Assembly: GCA_035507035.1 (NCBI GenBank) | Contig: DATJOJ010000048.1 | Location: 413,366-477,365, forward strand | Source: DATJOJ01 sp035507035 | Lineage (GTDB): Bacteria; Acidobacteriota; Terriglobia; Terriglobales; Acidobacteriaceae | Length of the DNA stretch: 64,000 bases | Direction: 5' to 3' | In this document: positions 42,670-51,638 of the stretch, in pieces | Numbering within the stretch: position 1 is the stretch's first letter | Layout: each line of letters starts with the position of its first letter | Notes under the pieces: generated by a model | The model's database searches: none | Told to the model about the DNA's origin: nothing | The model's input: only the letters and a program-made list of their open reading frames with translations | Translations under genes and position numbers: made by a program

Positions 42670-43398
42670 CTACTTAGCGCTATACGACACTCCTGCGGAG
42701 CGATACGGTGGATCAGAAACCATCCTTATATATGCGACAAGCGCCTGAATCTCCGACCTGCTCAACGTGTACCCGTAGGGTGGCATAAGGGATGACTTAT
42801 TGAGAGCCGGACCACCGTGATCGATAATTGCAACGAGATCCGCGTCGCTAATCTTGTTCAGTGTGTCACCTTCTGTGAATGCGTGCGGTTTGATTTCTAG
42901 GTTGTCATAGTTCGATACGCGTTCCGGTGTAGATTCGGGATTGTGACAGCGGGAGCAATATTGCTCGTTGAGTTCACGTCCCAGCACTTCCTGATAACCG
43001 AGTGCAATCTCTTCAATTTTCAACGAGATCGTTCTTTGGGTTTTCGAAAAAGTGCTGGCGGTCAATTGATATCGTCCAGCCATTCCACTCAAACTGACAT
43101 TTGTGGCAACTTGACCGTTCGGGTCAGTGGAGCCGGAAGGCGGATCGAATTCCACTCCTCCCGCCCCACGGAATGTCACCCAAGCCCCGCTCACCCCGTT
43201 TCCTTGAGCGTCGTTTACCTGCACTACGACTGGCTGATCGAGCCGGGTTCCAACAGGCGCCGCCTGTTTACCACCGCTCACCTCGACTAAGGCGGAGCCG
43301 TAGACTGCCGGTGTTGCAGCGGAGGCGACGTTGCGTGCACAGCCATAAAATACAGTGGACATACAAAGCAGTCCGAGCAAGGCCATTCGTGTTTTCAT
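42670..43398 (-). CDS. Lipoprotein with Ig-like domain and one c-type haem
   Basis: 242 residues. A lipobox (VFYGCARN) follows the signal helix. A bacterial Ig-like domain at about 35-130 (VVQVNDAQGNGVSGAWVTFR) precedes a cytochrome c domain with CSRCH, and the distal Met is likely in SSLMPPYGYTLS. It is probably anchored to a membrane facing the periplasm. Last gene of the six-gene b/c operon, it overlaps the octaheme gene by 4 bp. The fusion of a big Ig domain to a single cytochrome is uncommon. Confidence 0.85.
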   Translation of the reverse strand: MKTRMALLGLLCMSTVFYGCARNVASAATPAVYGSALVEVSGGKQAAPVGTRLDQPVVVQVNDAQGNGVSGAWVTFRGAGGVEFDPPSGSTDPNGQVATNVSLSGMAGRYQLTASTFSKTQRTISLKIEEIALGYQEVLGRELNEQYCSRCHNPESTPERVSNYDNLEIKPHAFTEGDTLNKISDADLVAIIDHGGPALNKSSLMPPYGYTLSRSEIQALVAYIRMVSDPPYRSAGVSYSAK

Positions 43399-45443
43399 TT
43401 CTTGGCCTCCTGCCGGGCCGATTCTTTTTGCGACACGAGGAATGCCGTCATGGCGCGAGCGTCTTCGTCGGGCAAATTGCGGTTGGGCTCGATACTACCG
43501 GGGCGTAGCCCCTGCGGATCTTTGAGCCAGTAATAGATCCAGGCAGCGTTCAGCCGTGATCCGACCTGGGTCAACGTTGGCCCGATGTAGCCCTTGTCCG
43601 TCTTGGCATCAACGATGTGGCAACCTTGGCAAGCGTACTTGGAATAGAACAGTTGCTTGCCGCGTTCTATTTCGCTTGCAGCGTATCCGGAATTTGGCAT
43701 GGAGTCGCGATCAAAAGCTGGAGTCTGATAAACGGTCATGATGTAATCTGTGAGGGTAGTTATCTCATCCGGCTTCAGATTGAATCGTGGCATGCGGCGA
43801 ATGAGAGCGGGGCGCAGAGTGTTCGGACTGCGCAGAAAATCTTCCAGCCACTGACGCTGAACCGAACTTCCCTCCCAAGTGAGATCGGGTGCTAGATCAC
43901 TGCCACGACCGTTGATGCGATGACAACTGAAACAAGCCAGATCGCTCATGAGTTGCCCTGCTTTGCCCGCCGGTTGATAACTTGATTCAGACTTACTTGC
44001 AACCGTCAGACTCGTTGGCAGAGTTTGCGAACGCTCATTGAGAGAGAGAAGAGCCGTGGTCAAAGCATCAATCTGAGCGGGAGTAAATGTGTACTGCGGC
44101 ATCTTCAGGCCGGTCGCGAATGCACGTGGCTGACGCAGTTTTCCTGCGATGTAGTCCGGTAAACTATGGCGCATGCCGGCAATGAAAATCAGCTGAGAAA
44201 TTGGTTTGCTGCCGATGCGAGTCAGCTCCGGAGCAAAATTCTCGGGCTTCTTAATTCCTGCAATTTGGTGGCACGAAGCGCATCCATATTCGGTGACCAG
44301 CAGTTTGCCGTGTGCAATCTGCTCGGGAGTTGCCGGATCGAGTCGAACGTTAGCAAGAAAGTCGGAATCGGTCTTCGTTTGCAGAAAGGCTGTGAGCGTG
44401 GCTGCTTGCGCTTCGGTGAAACGGTAGTGCGGCATCGCCGTTCCGGAGTCGTAGATCCGGGGATTCGTCACCCAGGCCGCAAGCCACTCCGGCTTGGCTT
44501 TATTCCCGATGCGTGTCAACTCGGGGCCGATGTTGCCGCCAACCAGATTCCCGGCTGCGTTCTGCACGGCGTGGCAAGTTGCGCAGAAAGATTCCCCATA
44601 GAGACTCGGGCCAGCACTGGGGTCAGTGGCCGCTTTCTCCTTCAATGCGAGAGTATCGCCGGAAAGCGGCGAACTATTCCAAATCAAGAACGCCGAGATA
44701 TCGCGGGCATCATCATCGCTCAGTTTAAAATTGGGCATGCGCGCAGAGACCGCGTAGGATTGCGGATCTTTCAACCAAGCGTAAATCCATTCGCGAGTGG
44801 TCTTGTCGGCGACGTGCAGAAGCGAAGGAGGGTCATCCGTCGCCCTCATCGTCCCACCCTCTGGCAGCTTGACGGTGTGACAGTGGACGCAACCGGAAGC
44901 GGCCAGCAATCTCCGGCCTTCATTCAGCTGCGGCGTCCCGGTCAGAGGAGCGCGGTGGCATTGGCCACAAGAAGATTCGACGTAGCGGGCAGGAAGGAGC
45001 GGTTGCTCCCACGCCAACGTGCTGCTGTGGGCCTCTTCGACTGTGGTCGCAACACCCTGACCGCGGTGGCACATGACGCAGCCAAATTGTTCGACGTTGT
45101 GCGGAATGACCGGGTGTTTACGAAATGGTTGAACTGTGACGTCTGTTAAGCTCGCTTCTTTCAAGCCGACGTGGCAGGTCGTGCAGCGGTCGACGACGGC
45201 GAGCTCGGGGTGCCATATCTGCTGAATTCCACCTTTAAAGTGCCGTTGCAGCGTAACCGCATCGCCGCGCCCGCGAATCATGCTCAAATAGCCGTTCTGA
45301 TAGTGACGCCATTCGTTGAAATGATGTTTGGCAGGTGCGATCGCGAGAGAAAGCAATAGAACGATGCTCACTACTCCAAACAGGCGGACCGGATCACTGA
45401 AAACCTCCGTGATCGAGGATGAATCATTCTTCGGAGTTTGCAC
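43395..45443 (-). CDS. Octaheme c-type cytochrome, membrane anchored
   Basis: 682 residues with one N-terminal helix (LFGVVSIVLLLSLAIAP). Eight CxxCH sites occur in order: CTTCH (87), CVMCH (122), CGQCH, CVHCH, CATCH, CASCH, CFSCH and CQGCH. The first three are closely spaced. The last five sit in serial cytochrome c domains, each followed by a MPxxxF-type Met ligand segment (RMPNFKLSDDDA, KMPQYTFTP, RMPRFNLKPDE). It is encoded directly after the split cytochrome b, so it probably takes the place of cytochrome c1/f and extends the electron wire across the periplasm. Confidence 0.9.
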   Translation of the reverse strand: MQTPKNDSSSITEVFSDPVRLFGVVSIVLLLSLAIAPAKHHFNEWRHYQNGYLSMIRGRGDAVTLQRHFKGGIQQIWHPELAVVDRCTTCHVGLKEASLTDVTVQPFRKHPVIPHNVEQFGCVMCHRGQGVATTVEEAHSSTLAWEQPLLPARYVESSCGQCHRAPLTGTPQLNEGRRLLAASGCVHCHTVKLPEGGTMRATDDPPSLLHVADKTTREWIYAWLKDPQSYAVSARMPNFKLSDDDARDISAFLIWNSSPLSGDTLALKEKAATDPSAGPSLYGESFCATCHAVQNAAGNLVGGNIGPELTRIGNKAKPEWLAAWVTNPRIYDSGTAMPHYRFTEAQAATLTAFLQTKTDSDFLANVRLDPATPEQIAHGKLLVTEYGCASCHQIAGIKKPENFAPELTRIGSKPISQLIFIAGMRHSLPDYIAGKLRQPRAFATGLKMPQYTFTPAQIDALTTALLSLNERSQTLPTSLTVASKSESSYQPAGKAGQLMSDLACFSCHRINGRGSDLAPDLTWEGSSVQRQWLEDFLRSPNTLRPALIRRMPRFNLKPDEITTLTDYIMTVYQTPAFDRDSMPNSGYAASEIERGKQLFYSKYACQGCHIVDAKTDKGYIGPTLTQVGSRLNAAWIYYWLKDPQGLRPGSIEPNRNLPDEDARAMTAFLVSQKESARQEAKK

Positions 45444-46148
45444 TTAGCTTCTCCAGGGCCAAACCCACGACCAGCCGGGCCCGCGAAAAAATGTCCCGAT
45501 CATGGTCAGCACGATAAGTTCGAACAGAAACCAACTCATAATCCAGAAGGAAAGCGGCCTCGCGGCCAGATAACGTCGAAATGGAGATTTCGATTCATGC
45601 GAACTCCGCGACGCGAACAGCATGAGCGCCACCACAATCAGCGTGGGCACCAATGCCACATAAACGTCGAAGACCATTAAGAAAATCGACAGTCCGGCGG
45701 CAACCGCATAGAAAACCGGCAGCCGGCGGGAACGATCTTTCGTGAAAAGGCCTTCGGCCTCGATGTTGATGTTGAAATACGGAATAACAATCAGTGCGAT
45801 CACCACCAAGGTGGGCACCAGCACTCCAGCAACCACTGGCGGAAAATAGTGCAGCATTTCCTGCAAGCCGAGAAAGTACCAGGGTGCTTTCGCCGGGTTC
45901 GGGGTGTGAGAAGGATCGGCGATTCCCTCAAGCGGTGCGTTGAATAGAAGGGCAATCGACACCAACACGATCGCCAGCACCTCAACTGCAATCGCAGTCC
46001 GGAAGAAAACTTCCGGGAAGGTTTGGACGACTTCTTCGTCCGCGACTCTCACCTGAGGAGATGTGCGGCGTGTGACGAAGACAACCCGCCGAGGATCTTT
46101 GCGGGCGTTCGAGTTCACTCCAGTCACGAAATCTTTTCCATCGCTCAT
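45444..46148 (-). CDS. Cytochrome b C-terminal subunit (PetD/subunit IV-like)
   Basis: 234 residues. An N-terminal soluble stretch is followed by the quinol-site signature PNPAKAPWYFLGLQEMLHYF, the PEWY-equivalent region of subunit IV. About five hydrophobic helices are present, more than the three of PetD. It overlaps the cytochrome b N-terminal gene by 4 bp. The split b arrangement is that of b6f-like or menaquinol:cytochrome c complexes. Confidence 0.88.
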   Translation of the reverse strand: MSDGKDFVTGVNSNARKDPRRVVFVTRRTSPQVRVADEEVVQTFPEVFFRTAIAVEVLAIVLVSIALLFNAPLEGIADPSHTPNPAKAPWYFLGLQEMLHYFPPVVAGVLVPTLVVIALIVIPYFNINIEAEGLFTKDRSRRLPVFYAVAAGLSIFLMVFDVYVALVPTLIVVALMLFASRSSHESKSPFRRYLAARPLSFWIMSWFLFELIVLTMIGTFFRGPGWSWVWPWRS

Positions 46149-46915
46149 CGCCGCTCCTTCGCCGCTACGTCGAGATGACCGGGATCGCTGCCGTGGACGT
46201 ACAGACCTCCGTCTTTGCGAATGCGCCAGAAGTGAATCGCAATGAAGAAAATCGCCGTCAGCGGCAGGATCATGCAGTGGAGAACATAAAACCGCAGCAG
46301 GGCATTTGCATTCACCAGATTGCCGCCCAGCAGCAGGAAATGGACTTTATCCCCGACTACTGGGACCGCGGAAGCAATGTTCGATCCCACCGTAATTGCC
46401 CAGTAGGCAAGCTGGTCCCAGGGCAGTAAATATCCCGTATAGCTGAGAAGCAACGTGATCAGCAGCAGAATGATCCCGATGACCCAGTTGAATTCGCGAG
46501 GGGGCCGATAGGCCCCGCGATAAAAGACCTTGAACATGTGGGCGAATACCAAAAACACCATGGCATGGGCTGACCAGCGGTGCAGGTTGCGCAGAAATAA
46601 TCCGGAAGAAACCACGAACTGCAGGTCTTTGGTGTCGGCGTAAGCCTGCGGTACCGAGGGATGGTAGTACAGCATGAGCAGGATGCCGGTGGAGACGAGA
46701 ATGAGAAAAGTTCCGAACGTCAGGCTTCCCAAATACCAGGTCACGCCGACGTTCAACATCCGGCGTCGGACTTTTGTAGGGAACAGATGAAGAAAAACAT
46801 CTTGCTGGATGACCAGCGAACGGCGAAGCGTGCTGGCACCGGTGCCGCTGCGAAATACCGACCGCCAAACTCGTGACTTCCGCAATTGATCGAAATAGTT
46901 TGCGCTGGTTGCCAT
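46145..46915 (-). CDS. Cytochrome b N-terminal subunit (PetB-like)
   Basis: 256 residues, four membrane helices. Haem ligand histidines are in LRNLHRWSAHAMVFLVFAHM and in YVLHCMILPLTAIFFIAIHF, spaced about 14 apart in each pair as in PetB. The Qo-side segment is YTGYLLPWDQLAYWAITVG. It accepts electrons from (mena)quinol together with the Rieske protein encoded one base upstream. Confidence 0.92.
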   Translation of the reverse strand: MATSANYFDQLRKSRVWRSVFRSGTGASTLRRSLVIQQDVFLHLFPTKVRRRMLNVGVTWYLGSLTFGTFLILVSTGILLMLYYHPSVPQAYADTKDLQFVVSSGLFLRNLHRWSAHAMVFLVFAHMFKVFYRGAYRPPREFNWVIGIILLLITLLLSYTGYLLPWDQLAYWAITVGSNIASAVPVVGDKVHFLLLGGNLVNANALLRFYVLHCMILPLTAIFFIAIHFWRIRKDGGLYVHGSDPGHLDVAAKERR

Positions 46916-46916
46916 A

Positions 46917-47405
46917 TCAAACCCTCAAGAACTGTTGTGGGCGAACCGTGGTCGAGCGGTCGACCATGAGATCGCCTTCGTCGCTTAGCCATACTCGATA
47001 CCAGGGCAAAGGCCTGGGAGCCGGCCCCTCGATTTTTTCGCCGTCGCGCTTGAACTTACTGCCGTGGCATGGACAGGCTACGATTCCAAGTTCCTGCTTC
47101 CATGCCGTGAGACAGCCTAAGTGCGTGCACACCGCCGATAGCGAGAAGAAGCCTTCTTTTGCACGGATAATATAGATTCCTGAATTGACGTCTAGCGTGA
47201 CCGAGTCGAGAGGATAGCTCTCCGGCTTTCCGGCATTGATGATCGGAGACGGCTCGTACAAGACGTTTGGCGAGAGAAACTGATAAGCAAATACGGCTGT
47301 TCCAGCGGTTGCGATGCTCAGTGAACCGAGTCCCAGCTTTAGGAAGAAACTGCGCCGGTCGAATTCCTTCGCTTCCAGCCTTCCATCGCGCTTTTCGTCG
47401 GGCAT
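46917..47405 (-). CDS. Rieske 2Fe-2S protein
   Basis: 162 residues from the ATG at 47405. It has a Tat-like N-terminus (DRRSFFLKLGLGSLSIATAG) with one helix. The cluster ligands are CTHLGC and CPCHGSKF, followed by a proline-rich loop (EGPAPRPLPWY). It is the high-potential electron acceptor of the quinol-oxidising complex. Gaps of 10 bp to the flavoprotein gene and 1 bp to cytochrome b show one operon. Confidence 0.93.
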   Translation of the reverse strand: MPDEKRDGRLEAKEFDRRSFFLKLGLGSLSIATAGTAVFAYQFLSPNVLYEPSPIINAGKPESYPLDSVTLDVNSGIYIIRAKEGFFSLSAVCTHLGCLTAWKQELGIVACPCHGSKFKRDGEKIEGPAPRPLPWYRVWLSDEGDLMVDRSTTVRPQQFLRV

Positions 47406-47415
47406 AGTTCCCCTC

Positions 47416-49392
47416 TTACTTGGCTGCAACTTCGGTTTTCGGTCGTGCGGCTGCGTCAATGGCCGCAATCGAGATCAAGCCTGTCGCTTCCGCAGGCGTG
47501 AAGTTGTAAGACTCCATCGTGATCGTGCCCACCGGGCAGCGCATCGCGCATAGGCCGCAGCGGATGCAGCGGGTTTCGTCTTTCAACATGGCAGAGCCGG
47601 TCACGACGCCTAGTTCGTCGGCGGCAACTTCGTTGAGTTCAACCCCAAAACAATCCTGGTTGTCGCGGATGTGCTGGACCGTCTCCGGCGTAAATTGAAT
47701 GCGGTCAAGCGAGACTAGCTCCAGGCAATTTTCCGGGCAGACATCGACACAGCCGCCGCACAGGATGCACAAGGCGCCGTCCTCTTCGTAGCCTTCAAAA
47801 ACGGTGTTGACCCAGCAGTGCAGGCAACGCTGCGCCTCTTCGATGGCAGTTTTCGCGTCGTAGCCAACTTCCACTTCAGTCACGCCGGTGCGACGCTCGA
47901 GCGGCAGCATAGGAACGGGCTGACGGCTGATGTCCAGAAAGTCGAGTGGCATGGCGTGGCGGCGAAGAATCTCCACTTCCACGATCGGCTCAGGATGCCT
48001 CTGGCCGCGAAGATACTCATCAATCCCGATAGCAGCGCGCTTGCCATCCGCGACGCTATCGATAATCAGTCTTGGGCCGAAGACACAATCGCCGCCAGCG
48101 AAGACGCCAGGAGCTGAGGTCATCAAAGTTTGGGGACTCACCGCGATCAGACCGCGGGGAGAAATCTCCACGTGATCTTCGGGCTTCAAAAAATCCAGCT
48201 TCGGTGCCTGGCCAATCGCCATGATGACGGTGTCGCACTCGATCTGGCTCTCGGTGCCTTCGTAAAAAGCAGGATTGAAGCGACGGTCCTGATCGAAGAC
48301 CCATTTCGTGTTCAACGTCTCGAGGGCAACGACTTTCCCATCTTTGCCTACGATCCGCTTGGGCCCACGGCCGGGATGAAGCTTGATGCCTTCGGCCTCG
48401 GCTTCTTCGATCTCATCGAGAGCCGCGGGCATTTCTTCTCTACGCTCCAGGCAGACAATGTTGACTTCCCGCGCTCCCAGGCGCAGGGCGGAAAGCGAGA
48501 TGTCAACCATTTCACGAGTTGCGACGGCTGACACGTTTTCGATCGATGGCACGGCATCTTCGACGCCAGCCACGTGCTGACGAATGACTTCGCGTGCGGC
48601 TGAGCGGGCGACATCCATCGCGACGTTGCCGCCGCCGATGACAATGACCTTCTTGCCAATGGTGAATTTGTAACCAAGATTTACATTGAGCAGGAAATCG
48701 ATGCCTTTATGAACACCGTCTAGATCAACTCCGGGAATGCTCAAATCACGGCTGCGGTGCGCGCCCACCGAGAGCAGCACGGCATCGAAACCCTGATGGC
48801 CGAGATCTGACACCATGAAATCGCGCCCGGCGGCGTGGTTCAGCTTGAGAGTAATATCACCGGTCTCAAGGATCTCCCGTACCTGCGCTTCGACCACATC
48901 GCGCGGAAGACGATATTCCGGAATTCCCAGATACAACATTCCACCGGCAACCGGCGCTGCTTCAAAAATTGTGACCGAGTAGCCCATCAGGGCCAGATCG
49001 TGGGCCGCCGAAAGGCCAACCGGTCCACCACCAATTACCGCGACTTTGTAAGGTAGCTTTGCCGCCAGACGTCGATCGTTCACATTGATCGCATGTTTCG
49101 ACTCGGGACCGTGTTGCTCGGTGAGAAAACGTTTCAAGGCTCGAATCGAAACTGGACGATCAATTTCTCCGCGCCGGCAAGCGCTTTCACAGGGATGCGC
49201 ACAAACTCGTCCGCAGATCGACGCGAGAGGATTTGGCTCGCGCGCGAAACGGTAGGCTTCCTCGAATCGTCCTTCTGCGATCAAGGCAACATATCGCCCG
49301 GCATTGGTGTGCGCCGGGCACGCCATCATGCAGGGAAAATTTGTGTTGAGCCAATCGGCGTCGACCCTTTTTTCTTTGTAACGTCTTAGCAT
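47416..49392 (-). CDS. NAD(P)H-binding iron-sulfur flavoprotein (GltD-like) with two C-terminal ferredoxin clusters
   Basis: 658 residues. The N-terminal FeS domain carries FPCMMACPAHTNAG and CGRVCAHPCESACRRG. A GltD-like core follows, with FAD motif VIGGGPVGLSAAHDLAL, NAD(P) motif VIGGGNVAMDVARSA and a closing GVFAGGDCVFGP. A ferredoxin tail carries two 4Fe-4S sets: CILCGGCVDVCPENC and CIRCGLCAMRCPVG. GltD-type modules move electrons between NAD(P)H and FeS acceptors. Being first in an operon with Rieske and cytochrome b, 10 bp before the Rieske gene, it may feed NAD(P)H electrons into that complex or run in reverse. Confidence 0.88.
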   Translation of the reverse strand: MLRRYKEKRVDADWLNTNFPCMMACPAHTNAGRYVALIAEGRFEEAYRFAREPNPLASICGRVCAHPCESACRRGEIDRPVSIRALKRFLTEQHGPESKHAINVNDRRLAAKLPYKVAVIGGGPVGLSAAHDLALMGYSVTIFEAAPVAGGMLYLGIPEYRLPRDVVEAQVREILETGDITLKLNHAAGRDFMVSDLGHQGFDAVLLSVGAHRSRDLSIPGVDLDGVHKGIDFLLNVNLGYKFTIGKKVIVIGGGNVAMDVARSAAREVIRQHVAGVEDAVPSIENVSAVATREMVDISLSALRLGAREVNIVCLERREEMPAALDEIEEAEAEGIKLHPGRGPKRIVGKDGKVVALETLNTKWVFDQDRRFNPAFYEGTESQIECDTVIMAIGQAPKLDFLKPEDHVEISPRGLIAVSPQTLMTSAPGVFAGGDCVFGPRLIIDSVADGKRAAIGIDEYLRGQRHPEPIVEVEILRRHAMPLDFLDISRQPVPMLPLERRTGVTEVEVGYDAKTAIEEAQRCLHCWVNTVFEGYEEDGALCILCGGCVDVCPENCLELVSLDRIQFTPETVQHIRDNQDCFGVELNEVAADELGVVTGSAMLKDETRCIRCGLCAMRCPVGTITMESYNFTPAEATGLISIAAIDAAARPKTEVAAK

Positions 49393-49456
49393 GGGTGAGT
49401 TTTGATCCGTGACAACGGTAGCCTTCCAGGGAGCAGCACCGACTGCTCCCTGTGCC

Positions 49457-50038
49457 TTACTTGCTTACAGTGAAATCCGCCTTTGTGTCGCCACTGACGC
49501 TGAGCGGCTTGGATTGATTTTTGGCGCCCTCGTGCCAAACGACCAGCGTATAGCTGCCGTCAGGAACGTCCTTGATCTTGTAGCTGCCGGTATCATCTGT
49601 CTCCGCGAAGTACGGGGTTGGACTAACGATGAGGTAGCCCGCCATGTCGGGGTGTACGTTGCAGAGAAGTGCTACTACGCCGGCCTTATCGAAAGTGTAG
49701 GGCCGTTTGTCGCCCTTGGGCCAGGTTCCGAGATTGTGTCCCGCTTTCTTGTCGCTGCCGATCGACGACCAGAAAACGTTGTGCTGCACGTTATCACTGT
49801 TCAAGAACTCAACAGTTGTTCCTTGTTGCACAACCATGATGTGGGGAGCAAAAACGAGCCCCTTCTGATCGATGACTGGATGTTCTTTTGGAGCGGGAAA
49901 TGTCTTGCCCGCAATCGCGTCCACGTACACTACCGAATGGCCCTTCATACCGGTAACTTTGCCCTCGATATCACCGGCGGAAGCCGCCAAGCAGAGCGCG
50001 ATTATCAGTCCCATTAACATGAATGCCTTGCACTTCAT
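49457..50038 (-). CDS. Exported cupredoxin-like protein with carboxypeptidase-regulatory tail
   Basis: 193 residues from the ATG at 50038 (AAGGAG nine bases upstream). After the signal peptide (FMLMGLIIALCLAASAGD), a plastocyanin-like domain has ligand His in SDNVQHNVFW and a Cys-His-Met pattern in ALLCNVHPDMAGYLIV. This is followed by a short CarboxypepD_reg-like strand set (GSYKIKDVPDGSYTLVVWHE). It likely acts as a blue-copper electron carrier. It lies 46 bp after the haem-porin gene on the same strand. A relative is encoded at 53144. Confidence 0.87.
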   Translation of the reverse strand: MKCKAFMLMGLIIALCLAASAGDIEGKVTGMKGHSVVYVDAIAGKTFPAPKEHPVIDQKGLVFAPHIMVVQQGTTVEFLNSDNVQHNVFWSSIGSDKKAGHNLGTWPKGDKRPYTFDKAGVVALLCNVHPDMAGYLIVSPTPYFAETDDTGSYKIKDVPDGSYTLVVWHEGAKNQSKPLSVSGDTKADFTVSK

Positions 50039-50084
50039 TTGCGTGTTCTCCTTTGGAGTTGCGATTTGATATGGGTAACGTCTC

Positions 50085-51440
50085 TCAGAAAACGAACTTC
50101 GCATCCAGATAAATCGTGTTGTTTGCGCTAGCGCTGCGGCCGGTACCGTCATAGTTGCTTCCACCGCCGTTGAAAGTTGTGTACCCGGTGTATTGCGCGG
50201 CCAGTTGCAGATTCTGCCAGGCCCAGTAGGAAACGTTCGCGATGTAACCATTGCTCTTAGGGCTACCGTTGGCAAAGCCGCTTACCGCGCCGGGCGCGAA
50301 GAACAGGGCATCGTTTGTACCGGTGGTATTGAACCATCCAAAAGTGGTTGACCAGCGATTACCGAAGTGGTATTCGGCATTGGCCAAAACGGTATTGAGA
50401 TGGTGCGATCGCTGGGACGCCGCCGCCGCAGCGAACGACGCTAACAGATCAGAGCCTTCGTGAATATACGTTCCTCGTAGCGAAAGGACATCATGCCGGA
50501 ACAAGGTCCGATCATATTGCGAGTCGAAAGCAACATCCGTGTACGAGTCCTCGAGCCCCGCAATGGCGTTCGGCGTCGATTGCAGGTGAATTCCGTAAGT
50601 GCCAACCTCGAACTGACTGGTTCCGGTGGACTGCTGCCACGCCGCGCGCCAATACGGCGCGACGCCGCGAATGTTGTATGTGAAACCGGTTCCCGGATTT
50701 GGCTGACCAATGCCCACGTGCGCCGACCGATAGAGAGCTGCATCCAGATAAAGGTGGTTGTCCCACATTCCGTAGCCACCGAAGCCAGCGACGTCCTGTG
50801 CCAAGCCGCCATTAATGATCGGACTGGCTCCGGGCGTAGGGGCGAAATCACTCGCGATCCATGGGAAGCCCCACGCAGGCGTGCTATTCCAAAGGTCCTC
50901 AACGGTCGGATTGTTGTTGAGATTCAGACCCCAGACTAGTTCTTTGCCGCCTAGTTTGGCGAGATGGGCGTAGCGAATATCGGTGTTATCACTGCTGAAA
51001 TGATCGTCTTGAGTGTCGTACGTCAACTGCGTAAAACTCCCGACGTGAGATGTCCAGGCTCCGGACAGAAACAGCGAGATGTCCTGAGGGAACTCGAAAC
51101 TGCCGTTCTGAGTCGCGGGTATGTTCGACTTCGTTGAGGTGAACGATGTTTCGAGCATGACGGAAAGGGGCAGCGCTGCGAGAATGTCAAGCGGCGCATG
51201 TTCCTTTCCTACCTGCGACTGAACGGTTTGGGCTTGATCGGATTTATCAACGTAACCCAGCAGCTTGAACCGTCTTCCAGCAGGGTTGAGTTCCGGTGGG
51301 GTATAGTGGCAACCGCTACAGGCCAAGCCCGTCTGACGCGCGTAGCTAGGCACTGCAGATGCGGTGGGTGGATTCAATGCAACAAAATACATTAGGGCGA
51401 AGATAGAAACCGCCATAACGGCGGCCGCAACTTTCTTCAT
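50085..51440 (-). CDS. Outer-membrane porin fused to an N-terminal monohaem cytochrome (Cyc2-like architecture)
   Basis: 451 residues. A signal peptide is followed directly by YARQTGLACSGCHYTPPELN (haem site C41-C44-H45) and GRRFKLLGY. From about residue 80 to the end, alternating aromatic/polar strands form a beta-barrel of roughly 16 strands, ending in Phe (LDAKFVF). Cyc2, the Fe(II)-oxidising outer-membrane cytochrome, has this same arrangement and a similar ARQTG-C-x-x-C-H start. Uncharacterised cytochrome-porins share it too, so iron oxidation is only a hypothesis. It lies upstream of the cupredoxin gene, with two CRP-type sites before it. Confidence 0.8.
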   Translation of the reverse strand: MKKVAAAVMAVSIFALMYFVALNPPTASAVPSYARQTGLACSGCHYTPPELNPAGRRFKLLGYVDKSDQAQTVQSQVGKEHAPLDILAALPLSVMLETSFTSTKSNIPATQNGSFEFPQDISLFLSGAWTSHVGSFTQLTYDTQDDHFSSDNTDIRYAHLAKLGGKELVWGLNLNNNPTVEDLWNSTPAWGFPWIASDFAPTPGASPIINGGLAQDVAGFGGYGMWDNHLYLDAALYRSAHVGIGQPNPGTGFTYNIRGVAPYWRAAWQQSTGTSQFEVGTYGIHLQSTPNAIAGLEDSYTDVAFDSQYDRTLFRHDVLSLRGTYIHEGSDLLASFAAAAASQRSHHLNTVLANAEYHFGNRWSTTFGWFNTTGTNDALFFAPGAVSGFANGSPKSNGYIANVSYWAWQNLQLAAQYTGYTTFNGGGSNYDGTGRSASANNTIYLDAKFVF

Positions 51441-51553
51441 TTCGAATCTCCTTTGTCTGCATGTTCTGCATGCGCGTACACGGTCCTGGATCTATGGCTA
51501 GCTTGTTTCAAGAAAATTAGGCGCTATTGTGCACAGCACTGTCACAGCCGCGC

Positions 51554-51591
51554 TGTGGGATAGCTCACGTCGATCTGTGATATGCATCACG
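51554..51591. promoter_or_regulatory. Two tandem CRP-type sites upstream of the haem-porin gene
   Basis: TGTGG-GATAGC-TCACG at 51554-51569 and TGTGA-TATGCA-TCACG at 51576-51591, with centres 22 bp apart (two helical turns). They are 114-151 bp upstream of the haem-porin start. Each differs from the ideal palindrome at one or two positions. Confidence 0.55.
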
Positions 51592-51638
51592 CGTTCGTGT
51601 TCGCGGGATAAACCGGAGTGGTCGATGCCTTTGTGAAC

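Noticed and set aside
44166..45149. 327-codon plus-strand frame
   Set aside because: Antisense to the octaheme cytochrome, whose eight CxxCH sites fix the true strand.
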